DNA of 61,603 nucleotides from assembly GCA_020634875.1 (NCBI GenBank), contig JACKAX010000020.1, positions 1 through 61,603 on the forward strand, read 5' to 3'. This DNA comes from Anaerolineales bacterium. GTDB lineage: Bacteria; Chloroflexota; Anaerolineae; Anaerolineales; JABWBV01. The notes beneath the pieces are model-generated. The model searched no databases, was not told the origin of the DNA, and was given only the letters and a program-made list of their open reading frames with translations. A program made the translations under genes and the position numbers. Shown here in pieces: positions 25,903 through 34,029 of this stretch. Each line of letters starts with the position of its first letter. Positions within the stretch are counted from its first letter, which is position 1.

Positions 25903-27156
25903 ATGCCCATTGCTGACGAGTATCCACTCGCCGAAGAAGACGAACCTGAAAGTCAACTTTATACTCCAATAGAAGTATCTTTGTCCCCAAAGATGCTGGT
26001 GTCAGTAGGGGAGAACTCATTATTAAGCCAGAATTCAAAGCCTGGTTTTGTAGAACCAGGCGTTCGATGGGGTACACATCTGTTGGCGATTGTTTTGGTG
26101 ATTGCCGTAATCCTGGGAATGCGGCATTTTTACTTTAATTCCCAGATTGATGATATTGAACTTCCTCAACGTGCAGTATTTGCTGCTTCGTTTTCGGCAG
26201 AACCCTCCCTTGTGGCTTTTCAAGAAACGTTTCCTGTGATGCCCGAAATGCCTGCACTCGCCACAGGTGATCAGTTTGCATCAGGAATTCCTCGTTTTGC
26301 TTTATTACGAACGACTATTCCTCAGCGTCCGCGGGTGGATGTAGAAAAGTATGTGGTTCAAGCCGGGGATACTGTTTTTGGGATCGCCGAAAAATATGGT
26401 CTTCAGCCTGAGACAATTTTGTGGGGCAACCGTGAAACGCTCAATGATGATGCGCATAACTTGTACCCTGATCAGGAATTAAATATTTTGCCTATAGATG
26501 GGATTTATCATCAATGGAGCGCTGGCGAAAGCTTGCAAAAAGTTGCTGAATTTTATGGAGTAGATCCCCAAGCGATTATTGAATATCCTGGTAATAAGAT
26601 AGATGTCTATACTTTTGATATCGATAATCCTTCTATTGAACCGGGTAGTTGGCTGATTATCCCTGGTGGGACGCGGGAGTTTGTAAATTGGGGGCCACCA
26701 ATCATCACCCGCGGTGATCCTGCTGTAGCACGAACATATGGCCCTGGATATTGTGGACAAGTCTATGATGGGGCTGTTGGGACAGGCGCTTTTATCTGGC
26801 CAACTACAGAACACTTTATATCCGGTTATGACTATAGCCCTGCAACCAATCACCGTGGTATTGATATTGCTGGTTCCTTAGGAAACCCCGTTTTTGCAAT
26901 TGATACCGGTGTTGTAGTGTATTCTGGGTGGAGTAACTTTGGGTATGGTAATTTGGTCGTTCTTGATCATGGCAACGGATGGCAATCTTTGTATGCTCAC
27001 TTAAGTTCTATCTATGTCTCGTGCGGCCAGAGTATTTTCCAAGGGGCTTCGATAGGTACAGTAGGAACAACAGGTAATTCTAGTGGTCCGCATTTGCATT
27101 TTGAAATTATTTATAACGGCGCAAAAGTGAATCCCTGGGATTACGTTTCTCCGTAA
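25903..27156 (+). CDS. LysM domain M23 family metallopeptidase
   Basis: A 417-residue envelope protein. An N-terminal cytoplasmic segment is followed by a membrane helix (about residues 55-75). LysM 1 is YVVQAGDTVFGIAEKYGL (about 146-195); a second LysM-like unit begins HQWSAGESLQKVAEFYGV (about 203-255). The C-terminal M23 endopeptidase domain has zinc ligands in TNHRGIDIAG and GPHLHFE. It likely trims or remodels peptidoglycan cross-links at the cell surface. Confidence 0.94.
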   Translation: MPIADEYPLAEEDEPESQLYTPIEVSLSPKMLVSVGENSLLSQNSKPGFVEPGVRWGTHLLAIVLVIAVILGMRHFYFNSQIDDIELPQRAVFAASFSAEPSLVAFQETFPVMPEMPALATGDQFASGIPRFALLRTTIPQRPRVDVEKYVVQAGDTVFGIAEKYGLQPETILWGNRETLNDDAHNLYPDQELNILPIDGIYHQWSAGESLQKVAEFYGVDPQAIIEYPGNKIDVYTFDIDNPSIEPGSWLIIPGGTREFVNWGPPIITRGDPAVARTYGPGYCGQVYDGAVGTGAFIWPTTEHFISGYDYSPATNHRGIDIAGSLGNPVFAIDTGVVVYSGWSNFGYGNLVVLDHGNGWQSLYAHLSSIYVSCGQSIFQGASIGTVGTTGNSSGPHLHFEIIYNGAKVNPWDYVSP

Positions 27157-27178
27157 AATGTACGAACGTAAAAAAAAT

Positions 27179-27210
27179 AAAAGCTCCAAATTGGGGCTTT
27201 TATTTTTTTT
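27179..27210 (+). terminator. Terminator of LysM-M23 gene
   Basis: A stem AAAGCTCC/GGGGCTTT (27179-27201) followed by TATTTTTTTT. Confidence 0.8.
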
Positions 27211-27270
27211 GAAGAGATATGATCTTTGCATGTAGCTCCATAAAGAATTGCTATGAGGGCTTCGTTTAAC

Positions 27271-27299
27271 TTGCCGAAGCAGTACGCGTCTGCTATAAT
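27271..27299 (+). promoter_or_regulatory. Promoter of tRNA-Val
   Basis: TTGCCG, 17-base spacer and TGC-extended TATAAT (27294-27299), 12 bases before the tRNA. Confidence 0.7.
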
Positions 27300-27311
27300 G
27301 CAGTCGTCTAT

Positions 27312-27385
27312 GGGCGCGTAGCTCAGTTGGTTAGAGCGCTTCATTCACATTGAAGAGGTCAGGGGTTCGAGTCCCTCCGCGCCCA
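27312..27385 (+). tRNA. tRNA-Val (anticodon CAC)
   Basis: A full cloverleaf can be drawn: acceptor GGGCGCG/CGCGCCC, D arm GCTC...GAGC, anticodon stem CTTCA/TGAAG with loop TTCACAT giving CAC, T arm AGGGG-TTCGAGT-CCCT. The discriminator is A27385; CCA is not encoded. Confidence 0.96.
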
Positions 27386-27397
27386 TCTGGATTAGGT

Positions 27398-27426
27398 AAA
27401 AGGTGTCCATCTAAGGACACCTTTTT
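27398..27426 (+). terminator. Terminator after tRNA-Val
   Basis: GGTGTCC/GGACACC hairpin with A-run before and TTTTT after. Confidence 0.85.
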
Positions 27427-27428
27427 CT

Positions 27429-27457
27429 TTGCATGCTAGATTATTTTGCGTTATGAT
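27429..27457 (+). promoter_or_regulatory. Promoter of histidine kinase operon
   Basis: TTGCAT (27429-27434), 17-base spacer, TATGAT (27452-27457); predicted leader of about 30 bases. The -35 box overlaps the end of the tRNA terminator. Confidence 0.5.
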
Positions 27458-27493
27458 TGGACAGGTGTTTGACTACCTTTGTTGCATTGGAAA

Positions 27494-28852
27494 ATGGATA
27501 CTTTATCGCAAACGTTTCTGACCAATAAATTGTTTTTTTTGGCTCTCGCGGCCGTCATTTTCCTGGTTTTGGGGCTGGTTACTGTCTATTTGTTCGGGCA
27601 AAGAAGTAGAACACGTAAAACGCGCACAAAATCTGAAACCCAAGTCGTTAGCTCGCATATGGATGAGCGGTGGAAAAAAATCTATGCGCTTTCTACAGAT
27701 TTAAGTAATACCCTTAATTACGAGAAATTGTTAGATACGGCTTTGGATTTGAGTTCAGCTGCTTTGTCGCAGGGTAATAATGTCGCGAATACTCTTGTCA
27801 GTGCTGTCCTATTGTTTGATCAGGATGAACTGATTGTCCAAACTGCGCGCCGTTTTACAAATTCAGATTTTCGAAATACTTTCGCCGGTACCAAGGGCAT
27901 ACTAGGGGTAGCGATTAACAATGGTGAGGCAACACATACCCAAGAAATCACTGGAGATCCTGAAATCTCGAAAGTTGTTGCCATTCGCTCGTGCAAATCA
28001 GCTTATTGCATTCCTCTTCGTAGTGGGTTGGATGTTTATGGCGTTTTGTTATTTGCCCATCCAACCAAAGATTTTTTTTCTCAAGACAACTGCGAAGTTC
28101 TGGATATCATGGCGGTCCAGGCGATGAACTCTATCCAAAATGCTCGGCTTTATCAAGATCTGGCGCAAGAAAAAGAACGCTTGGCAGAAACCCAGGAAGA
28201 AACCCGCCGAAAATTAGCGCGTGATTTGCACGATGGTCCAACACAATCTATTGCCGCAATTGCTATGCGGATTAATTTCGCCCGCCGCTTGATTGAACGC
28301 AATCCCAAGGAAGCAGCCGAGGAATTATTCAAAATTGAAGAATTAGCTCGTAAGACTACTAAAGAAATTCGTCATATGCTCTTTACACTTCGCCCGCTTG
28401 TACTTGAATCGAAAGGGCTCCGCGCAGCGCTTGAAGCGATGGCTGAAAAAATGCAAGAAACCTTTGGACAAGAAGTTCTTATAGAAGTCGACGATAATGT
28501 AGTTGCACAAATCGATATGGGAAAACAAGGGGTTATTTTTAACATTGCAGATGAAGCTGTGAACAATGCGCGTAAACACGCGCAAGCCGCTCATATATGG
28601 GTTCGGCTAAAGGCTTTCAAGAAAGGGTTAGCTCTTCTTGAAATCCGGGATGATGGTACGGGGTTTGATGTCGAAAAAGTGAATTCTACCTATGAGAACC
28701 GCGGTAGCCTGGGTATGATCAATCTAAAAGAACGTTCTGAATTATTGAATGGAGTTTTGCAACTCCAATCCAAGCCAGGGATTGGAACCCGCGTACAGGT
28801 TTACATTCCACTTACGGAAGAAGCGGTTGAACTTTTGTTACACCGCTCATGA
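27494..28852 (+). CDS. NarL-system type sensor histidine kinase (GAF-HisKA_3-HATPase)
   Basis: A 452-residue kinase. One membrane helix (about residues 9-32) is followed by a coiled linker and a GAF-type sensor (about 65-215), then HisKA_3 with the phosphorylated His in ARDLHDGPTQSIAAIAMRIN. The ATPase domain shows the N box NIADEAVNNARKHAQA and G box EIRDDGTGFD and GSLGMINLKERSEL. Such kinases pair with NarL/LuxR-type regulators, but none lies nearby. ATG 27494 is preferred to a TTG at 27479. It overlaps the next gene by four bases. Confidence 0.92.
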   Translation: MDTLSQTFLTNKLFFLALAAVIFLVLGLVTVYLFGQRSRTRKTRTKSETQVVSSHMDERWKKIYALSTDLSNTLNYEKLLDTALDLSSAALSQGNNVANTLVSAVLLFDQDELIVQTARRFTNSDFRNTFAGTKGILGVAINNGEATHTQEITGDPEISKVVAIRSCKSAYCIPLRSGLDVYGVLLFAHPTKDFFSQDNCEVLDIMAVQAMNSIQNARLYQDLAQEKERLAETQEETRRKLARDLHDGPTQSIAAIAMRINFARRLIERNPKEAAEELFKIEELARKTTKEIRHMLFTLRPLVLESKGLRAALEAMAEKMQETFGQEVLIEVDDNVVAQIDMGKQGVIFNIADEAVNNARKHAQAAHIWVRLKAFKKGLALLEIRDDGTGFDVEKVNSTYENRGSLGMINLKERSELLNGVLQLQSKPGIGTRVQVYIPLTEEAVELLLHRS

Positions 28853-29244
28853 AAGTCCAAATGCGCGCTTGCGAACGGCGTTTGCGCTGGAGCAGTATTA
28901 TTTTAGGTGGAATGCTTCTCTTTTGGCTTCCGACTGAAGATCAAAATTTTACAATGGCAATCCTTTTTGCCATAGCAAGCTGTTTATTAGGGGTTCTCAT
29001 CTTTTCAAGTAAAAGAAATTTGTCTCCAAAAAAATACATAGGGTTATGTTTTTGGGCTGGAATAAGTATTGGACCGATTAGTTTTTTGTTGCTAGTTTTT
29101 AAGATTGGCCTTCATAAACACAGTACTCCAGATTTTTCTTTATCCCAACTCTTGCAACTTATCAAAATCACCCCTGTTTGGGGAATTGTGGGAGCATTGT
29201 TAGGCGGGGGAATCTACCTTTTACATCTTTCTAGGAGTTATTAG
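28849..29244 (+). CDS. Small multispanning membrane protein
   Basis: A 131-residue protein with four hydrophobic segments at about 16-27, 35-52, 63-82 and 107-126 and a basic N-terminus (MKVQMRACERRLRW). I do not recognise the family. The ATGA overlap with the kinase gene implies coupled translation, so a membrane partner for the kinase is possible but unproven. Confidence 0.75.
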   Translation: MKVQMRACERRLRWSSIILGGMLLFWLPTEDQNFTMAILFAIASCLLGVLIFSSKRNLSPKKYIGLCFWAGISIGPISFLLLVFKIGLHKHSTPDFSLSQLLQLIKITPVWGIVGALLGGGIYLLHLSRSY

Positions 29245-29246
29245 CC

Positions 29247-30017
29247 ATGCCTGTTGCTGCCGGGTTGTACTATTTTTCCTACGAAAACGAAGCGACAAAC
29301 CTCCCGCCAATATTGTTGATTCATGGTGCGGGAGGCTCTCAACTGAGTTGGCCTCCCGAAATTCGAAGATTGCTTGGTTATAACGTTTATGCACTTGATT
29401 TACCTGGACATGGCAAGTCCGATACCTTTGGGGAACAAACAATCTCTGCCTATGCTGGGCATGTTCTCTCTTGGATGGAAGCAGTTAATCATTATCGCGC
29501 GGTAATAATTGGTCATTCTATGGGGGGGGCCATCGCTCTTCATATTGCTGCAACCCGTCCGGCACGTGTTGCGGGGTTAGTCCTGATAGGGCTTGGCTCT
29601 CCCCTAGAGATACCTTCTGATCTTATTGAAAACTTGTCGAATTCCGCAACGGTTTCCACCGCTATGAATCGGATCAAAGCCCTCTCTTTTACACCTAGCA
29701 CTTCTCCTCGCTTGATCGAATTGGTTTGTAGACGCTTGAGTCAATTACGTACAAGTGTTTTGCGAGGTGATTTTCTCGCTTGTGCCCGCTTTGATCTTGA
29801 GTCAGTTTTGGCAAATATTAATCAGCCTACCTTGATCCTGGCTGGTGCGCAAGATCAAATGACCCCCTTGCGTTATACCCAGCTTTTAAGTAAAAGAATT
29901 AAAGGGGCAGAATTCCATGTAATACCTGAAGCGGGGCATTTATTGATGTTAGAAAAACCCCAAGAAATTATCAAACCTCTTCGGAGTTTTTTGCTTCAGC
30001 ACGAATTCTTCTTGTAG
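29247..30017 (+). CDS. Alpha/beta hydrolase
   Basis: A 256-residue alpha/beta-hydrolase fold protein. The oxyanion segment is LIHGAGGSQLSWPPEI, the nucleophile Ser is in IIGHSMGGAIAL, the acid in LAGAQDQMTPL, and the His in VIPEAGHLLMLEKP. No signal peptide. It follows the small membrane protein by two bases in the kinase operon. The substrate is unknown. Confidence 0.92.
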   Translation: MPVAAGLYYFSYENEATNLPPILLIHGAGGSQLSWPPEIRRLLGYNVYALDLPGHGKSDTFGEQTISAYAGHVLSWMEAVNHYRAVIIGHSMGGAIALHIAATRPARVAGLVLIGLGSPLEIPSDLIENLSNSATVSTAMNRIKALSFTPSTSPRLIELVCRRLSQLRTSVLRGDFLACARFDLESVLANINQPTLILAGAQDQMTPLRYTQLLSKRIKGAEFHVIPEAGHLLMLEKPQEIIKPLRSFLLQHEFFL

Positions 30018-30043
30018 CGCTGGGGAATTTGACGCTAAATGCA

Positions 30044-30649
30044 TTATTTGCGGAGAATTTCCAACAATCTCGGATAAGCGGCTTGAACCGCGCGGGCACG
30101 ATGGCTGATTTGATTTTTTACTTCAGCCGGCAACTCGGCCATCGTTTCATCGCGACTTTCTATCTTAAAAATGGGGTCATAACCAAAGCCGCCTTGACCA
30201 CGTTCATAAGGAATGATTTGCCCTTCGCAAGTTCCCTCCGCATAATGAAGCATCCCGTCTGGTTCTGCAAGCGCGATCGCACATCGAAAACGCGCGGTCC
30301 AGGGCTGAGGGATACCACCCAATTGTTGGATGAGGTATTTACGTCGATCAGCATCCGTCGCTTCCGGCTGAGGAGCATAACGCGCAGAACGAATTCCTGG
30401 TGCCCCACCTAACGCATCTACCTCTAGGCCAGAGTCGTCGGCCAGAGTAATGATTCCTTGCTTACTGAAAGCAACTGCTTTCAGTTTAGCATTTTCAGCA
30501 TAAGTCAGGCCTGTTTCATCCACGTCTAATTGGATATCCAAATCCCCAGGAGTTAAAATTTCTGCATCTAAATGAGAAAGCATCGCTAAAAACTCTTTGA
30601 TTTTTCCTTTATTGGTGGTTGCCAGTAGGACTTTAGAGGTAGAAGGCAT
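30044..30649 (-). CDS. rdgB: RdgB/HAM1 non-canonical purine NTP pyrophosphatase
   Basis: A 201-residue enzyme that removes dITP, XTP and related nucleotides. Family motifs are LLATTNKGKIKEFLAML at the N-terminus, LADDSGLEVDALGGAPGIRSARYA and GQGGFGYDPIFK. The ATG at 30649 is chosen over an upstream one at 30700 because AAGGAG sits just before it and conserved sequence starts at residue 5. It is convergent with the hydrolase and divergent from yceD. Confidence 0.95.
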   Translation of the reverse strand: MPSTSKVLLATTNKGKIKEFLAMLSHLDAEILTPGDLDIQLDVDETGLTYAENAKLKAVAFSKQGIITLADDSGLEVDALGGAPGIRSARYAPQPEATDADRRKYLIQQLGGIPQPWTARFRCAIALAEPDGMLHYAEGTCEGQIIPYERGQGGFGYDPIFKIESRDETMAELPAEVKNQISHRARAVQAAYPRLLEILRK

Positions 30650-30684
30650 AAGCTTAACTCCTTGTTGGTTTCGTGTAGCTAAAC

Positions 30685-30713
30685 TTGACACGATTTGCAT
30701 GTTTTGTTACAAT
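30685..30713 (+). promoter_or_regulatory. Strong promoter of the yceD/sigma-factor operon
   Basis: TTGACA (30685-30690), 17-base spacer, TACAAT (30708-30713). The complementary strand at 30709-30714 reads TATTGT and could be the -10 box for rdgB, so the two promoters overlap. Confidence 0.75.
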
Positions 30714-30771
30714 ATCGTAATCTAGTATAAATCTTTTGCGAAATTTGTGGGAACTTTATTCAATCCTTTTT

Positions 30772-31299
30772 ATGTTTTCAATTGTGGATCACCCTCGTAC
30801 CCCTCTCCGGCTTAATGTCGGTTTTATTATCAAAGAGTCTATCGGTTATAGCCGGGTCTTTCCTTTTGCCTATCCACAACTTCACTTTGAACCTGATTTA
30901 GACTTGGTGCAATTTTCGGGACATGCAGAAATTACGCGCACGCCACAAGGCCTCCTTGTTCAAGCAGATTTATCAGCTTTTTTTGCCGGAGAATGTGGGC
31001 GTTGTTTAAAAGCACTCGCCATTCCTTTGCATGCCAAATTTGCAGAGTTGTATGCTCTTTCTCAGCGTCATGTCACGGAGTCAGGATTAATTTTGCCAGA
31101 AGATGGACACATTGACCTAGAACCACTTGCGCGCGAATATCTCATTTTGGAAATTCCCATCAATCAAATTTGTAAATCGACTTGTAAAGGCCTCTGCCCA
31201 GTTTGTGGGGAAAATCTTAACGAAAGAGATTGTGGCCACCATCCCCAAGAAATTGACCCTCGCTTTTCTGTCTTGAAAAACCTTTTATCCGATAGTTAA
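30772..31299 (+). CDS. DUF177 (YceD-like) protein
   Basis: A 175-residue protein of the YceD family, which is linked to large rRNA metabolism and usually sits before rpmF. The diagnostic cysteine motif CKSTCKGLCPVCGENLNE and DCGHH is near the C-terminus, and GECGRCLKAL lies in the middle. ATG 30772 is preferred to an upstream TTG at 30736. Here the next gene is a sigma factor, not rpmF. Confidence 0.9.
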   Translation: MFSIVDHPRTPLRLNVGFIIKESIGYSRVFPFAYPQLHFEPDLDLVQFSGHAEITRTPQGLLVQADLSAFFAGECGRCLKALAIPLHAKFAELYALSQRHVTESGLILPEDGHIDLEPLAREYLILEIPINQICKSTCKGLCPVCGENLNERDCGHHPQEIDPRFSVLKNLLSDS

Positions 31300-31319
31300 T
31301 CGGATTGGGAGTAGCGATT

Positions 31320-32450
31320 ATGACCCACCCGGCCTCTGAACCCTCTTCACTTGGCGTCCCTGCAACTTCTTCGTCGAACTTTGACGTCTCACCCGAACTT
31401 AACGATCTTTTTTCAGGCCTGAATGAACCTGGATATTTGGATGAATTCCTCCAAGACTGGACAGGCGCGGATTACCCTCGCGAGAAATTTCTAGGTCGAA
31501 ATGGATTTCGCCATGATCAGGAAGTGGGCTTGGTTTATGATATAGCCGTTGATCCAGTTGGTCTTTACCTAAAAGAGATGTCTAGTGTTCCTCTGCTAAC
31601 TACTGAAGAGGAAATCGGACTTGCCCAACGCATCGAGAACGGTCGCACATGTTTCCGCGAGATCAAAAGACTCAATGGAAGTGCTACTCCCCAGCAAATT
31701 ACCACATTAAATGAGTCGATTGAAGATGGCGAATTAGCTCGTGAAAGTCTGATCAAAGCGAATACCCGTCTCGTTGTCAGCATTGCTAAAAAATACATTG
31801 GTTGTGGAGTTCCCTTCCTGGATTTGATTCAAGAAGGCAATTTGGGCCTGATGAAAGCGGTCGAAAAATATGACTATTTACGCGGGTTCCGTTTCTCAAC
31901 CTACGCGACCTGGTGGATCCGCCAGACGATCACTCGCGCCATCGCCGAACAGGGCCGCACGATTCGTGTCCCTGTCCACATGGTAGATCGAATCCGCCAA
32001 ATGTACAAAGCCGCGCATGATCTGGAACAGAAATTGGGCCGACCCCCATCCAAAGAAGAACTGGCTGCTGACTTGCAGGTGGAAGTCGAACGTGTGGAGT
32101 GGATGATGAAAGTCTCTCGCACCCCACTCTCTCTCGAAACCCCGGTTGGGGAAGATGATGGCACGGAGTTAGGTGCATTTGTGGAAGACCAGCAGTCTCC
32201 CACCCCTAACCAACAGGTTTATCAAAACATGCTCCGCGAAAAAGTGGATGAAGTTCTCTCAACCCTTTCTCCCCGCGAAGCTCGTATTTTAAAACTGCGC
32301 TTTGGATTAGAAAATGGTCGCTGTTATACCCTAGAAGAAATTGGCCAGAAATTTGGGCTCACCCGCGAACGTATCCGGCAGATCGAAGGCAAGGCACTTC
32401 GCCGCCTCCGCCATCCTCGCCGTTCTCGCCGTTTACAGGATTACCTTTAA
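31320..32450 (+). CDS. Principal-type sigma-70 factor
   Basis: A 376-residue group 1/2 sigma factor. An acidic N-terminal region is followed by region 1.2 (DPVGLYLKEMSSVPLLTTEE), region 2 (RLVVSIAKKYIG, then FRFSTYATWWIRQTITRAIA with the -10 reading helix), RTIRVPVHM, region 3, and region 4 (YTLEEIGQKFGLTRERIRQI) reading the -35. The start has a GGGAG site 20 bases after yceD. The ending RRLRHPRRSRRLQDYL resembles primary sigma factors. Its original terminator has been split by an IS630 insertion. Confidence 0.93.
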   Translation: MTHPASEPSSLGVPATSSSNFDVSPELNDLFSGLNEPGYLDEFLQDWTGADYPREKFLGRNGFRHDQEVGLVYDIAVDPVGLYLKEMSSVPLLTTEEEIGLAQRIENGRTCFREIKRLNGSATPQQITTLNESIEDGELARESLIKANTRLVVSIAKKYIGCGVPFLDLIQEGNLGLMKAVEKYDYLRGFRFSTYATWWIRQTITRAIAEQGRTIRVPVHMVDRIRQMYKAAHDLEQKLGRPPSKEELAADLQVEVERVEWMMKVSRTPLSLETPVGEDDGTELGAFVEDQQSPTPNQQVYQNMLREKVDEVLSTLSPREARILKLRFGLENGRCYTLEEIGQKFGLTRERIRQIEGKALRRLRHPRRSRRLQDYL

Positions 32451-32494
32451 TGCCATAAATTTTCTCCAAAGCAAAAGGGTGAACTAGTAGTCTG

Positions 32495-33166
32495 TCAAAC
32501 CTGAATTTTTGGATACAAATGTTTTAGCTTGTTGCGAGCATCAGCGGTTGTGAAATGCCAATCGACCTTAACAACCAAATCATTGCGGTCAGTTGTCCAG
32601 GCTTGAACTTCAGCATCTAGGGTTTCCAGGTCTGGAATACGGCGGTTGAGGCATTGACGCACAAGAGCACTCAATTCGATCTCGGCCATGTTTAACCAAC
32701 TGCCGTGCTTGGGTGTGTAATGAATTTCAAATCTTCTGCTCAAGCGATGCGCTTCTTGCGGTTCAAAGGCTTCGTAAAAGGAAGCCAGCTTATGTGTGTT
32801 GAGATTATCCATGACTAATACGATCAGGTCTGCTTCGGGATACAGTTCATCCGATAGGAGTTTCATCACGTGGGCCCAATCAACCGCTGTACGGTGTGCG
32901 CTGGTTTGGAGATAGCGTTTACCGGCCAGCGGTTCAAAAAGCATGAAAAGGTTGGCGGTACCTTTGCGTTCATATTCATAATCTTGTTTGAGGACCTGCC
33001 CAGGTTGGTTGGGTAAAGGCTCGTATTTTTCAGCCAGGAGTTGCTTGGGCATCTCGTCCATACAGATTTGGGGTCGTTTTGGATCGTAGGGACGCTTGTA
33101 CACATCCAAAACCGCCTCCATCTGACACACAAAAGCGGCGTCGGCTTTTGGAGGAATACAATACAT
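32495..33166 (-). CDS. IS630 transposase, catalytic part (second frame)
   Basis: A 223-residue DDE transposase domain. The catalytic triad is visible as QICMDEMPKQ, VMDNLNTHK and GSWLNMAEIELS. Reading continues upstream in the same frame to an A7 run at 33192-33198 (coding strand), where a -1 slip from the first frame would give KKNELKPWLKEM and a full-length transposase of about 370 residues. Confidence 0.88.
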   Translation of the reverse strand: MYCIPPKADAAFVCQMEAVLDVYKRPYDPKRPQICMDEMPKQLLAEKYEPLPNQPGQVLKQDYEYERKGTANLFMLFEPLAGKRYLQTSAHRTAVDWAHVMKLLSDELYPEADLIVLVMDNLNTHKLASFYEAFEPQEAHRLSRRFEIHYTPKHGSWLNMAEIELSALVRQCLNRRIPDLETLDAEVQAWTTDRNDLVVKVDWHFTTADARNKLKHLYPKIQV

Positions 33167-33171
33167 CTCCT

Positions 33172-33609
33172 TCAGCCACGGCTTGAGTTCGTTTTTTTGA
33201 GCGCTGTTCGTACCGTTTCGTGAGAAACCTCGACCACATACTTGCGCTTGACCATCTCACGTTGCAACATACGCAAGGTCCAGCGCTCTTGTCCTTCTGG
33301 TGGTTCACTACAAGCTATCGCAATCAAATGGGCTTCTGCTTCACCACCCAGGCTATGTTCGTACTCACGATCTGGCTTTTTCCGTTCGATGGCTTCCAAT
33401 CTTTGTGCTTGAAAGGAGCGACACACATGGGTCACCGTATTGAGGCTTACATCTAATGCCTGGCTGACTTCGGCCTTCGTCAGTCCTTCGTCTACTTTGA
33501 GTAGAATTCTGGCTCGGGTCAGTTTGCGAGTGGGCGCTACACCTGCTGAAAGCAGTTTTTGGAGCTTCGTCCTTTCTTCGTTACTCAGTTGAACTTGATA
33601 CCTTTTCAT
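33172..33609 (-). CDS. IS630 transposase, DNA-binding part (first frame)
   Basis: A 145-residue N-terminal part with helix-turn-helix segments (ARILLKVDEGLTKAEVSQAL and SLNTVTHVCRSF) that bind the inverted repeats. It ends shortly after the A7 slip run. It could act as a repressor if not fused by frameshifting. Confidence 0.88.
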   Translation of the reverse strand: MKRYQVQLSNEERTKLQKLLSAGVAPTRKLTRARILLKVDEGLTKAEVSQALDVSLNTVTHVCRSFQAQRLEAIERKKPDREYEHSLGGEAEAHLIAIACSEPPEGQERWTLRMLQREMVKRKYVVEVSHETVRTALKKTNSSRG

Positions 33610-33743
33610 TCTGTGCCTCCGGTGAAACTACTTTATCACCAGTTGGCTCATTTCACAAAATCATCTTTGACAGACCACTAGTCCACTCTTTTGTTTTAAG
33701 ATCAAGAAGTACCTTTGATTGAAATGGTGTTAAGAATTCGTCA

Positions 33744-33772
33744 TTGACAAAACCCATCCTGTCTCGTAAACT
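33744..33772 (+). promoter_or_regulatory. Promoter of the 41-residue peptide gene, leaderless geometry
   Basis: TTGACA (33744-33749), 17-base spacer, TAAACT (33767-33772), six bases to the ATG at 33779. Confidence 0.65.
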
Positions 33773-33778
33773 TTTCCC

Positions 33779-33904
33779 ATGGAAACTACAATTACTCTCT
33801 CCCTCCTGTCTGCTGTTTTCGTAATGTTTATAGTTCTCATGCGCATGATGAACGCACCACGTCGCATCCAGGTTCGGGCAGTAATTCGCCGGAAGAGAAA
33901 GTAA
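33779..33904 (+). CDS. Small membrane peptide, 41 residues
   Basis: It begins METTITLSLLSAVFVMFIVL, one membrane helix, and ends in the strongly basic AVIRRKRK. No family is recognised. A complete promoter upstream and a clean terminator at 33923 downstream enclose exactly this reading frame, which argues that it is a real monocistronic gene. Confidence 0.65.
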   Translation: METTITLSLLSAVFVMFIVLMRMMNAPRRIQVRAVIRRKRK

Positions 33905-33922
33905 CCATTTCCTCTAATTTTT

Positions 33923-33954
33923 AAGGCTGTCCTAACCCAGGCAGCCTTTTTTGT
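33923..33954 (+). terminator. Terminator of the small peptide gene
   Basis: AAGGCTG/CAGCCTT hairpin (33923-33948) followed by TTTTTTG and TTTTT. Confidence 0.85.
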
Positions 33955-33992
33955 TTTTAAATGCCATTTGTCGGCATGTACGAATATAATAG

Positions 33993-34021
33993 CGCACGCA
34001 ATACGCAATATGTAATATGGA
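33993..34021. repeat. Short-word array (GTATTGC type) before metG
   Basis: ACGCAAT, ACGCAAT, ATGTAAT words with a seven-base period. Its end merges with the GGAG ribosome binding site of metG. Confidence 0.6.
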
Positions 34022-34029
34022 GTAATCCC

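Larger units (their letters stand above)
32487..33678 (-). mobile_element. IS630-family insertion sequence, 1192 bp
   Basis: The ends are GTAGTCTGTCAAA and, reverse complemented, GTGGTCTGTCAAA. Both ends are flanked by TA (32485-32486 and 33679-33680), the target duplication of the IS630/Tc1 group. The target was a CTAG. The transposase is split in two frames as in many IS630 relatives. The element looks complete. Confidence 0.9.
32472..33697 (+). terminator. Sigma-factor gene terminator interrupted by the IS element
   Basis: The left arm CAAAAGGGTG (32472-32481) pairs with CACTCTTTTG (33684-33693), followed by TTTT. The IS at 32487-33678 lies in what would be the eight-base loop containing ACTAGT. 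Without it a ten-bp hairpin with T-run forms. Confidence 0.6.
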
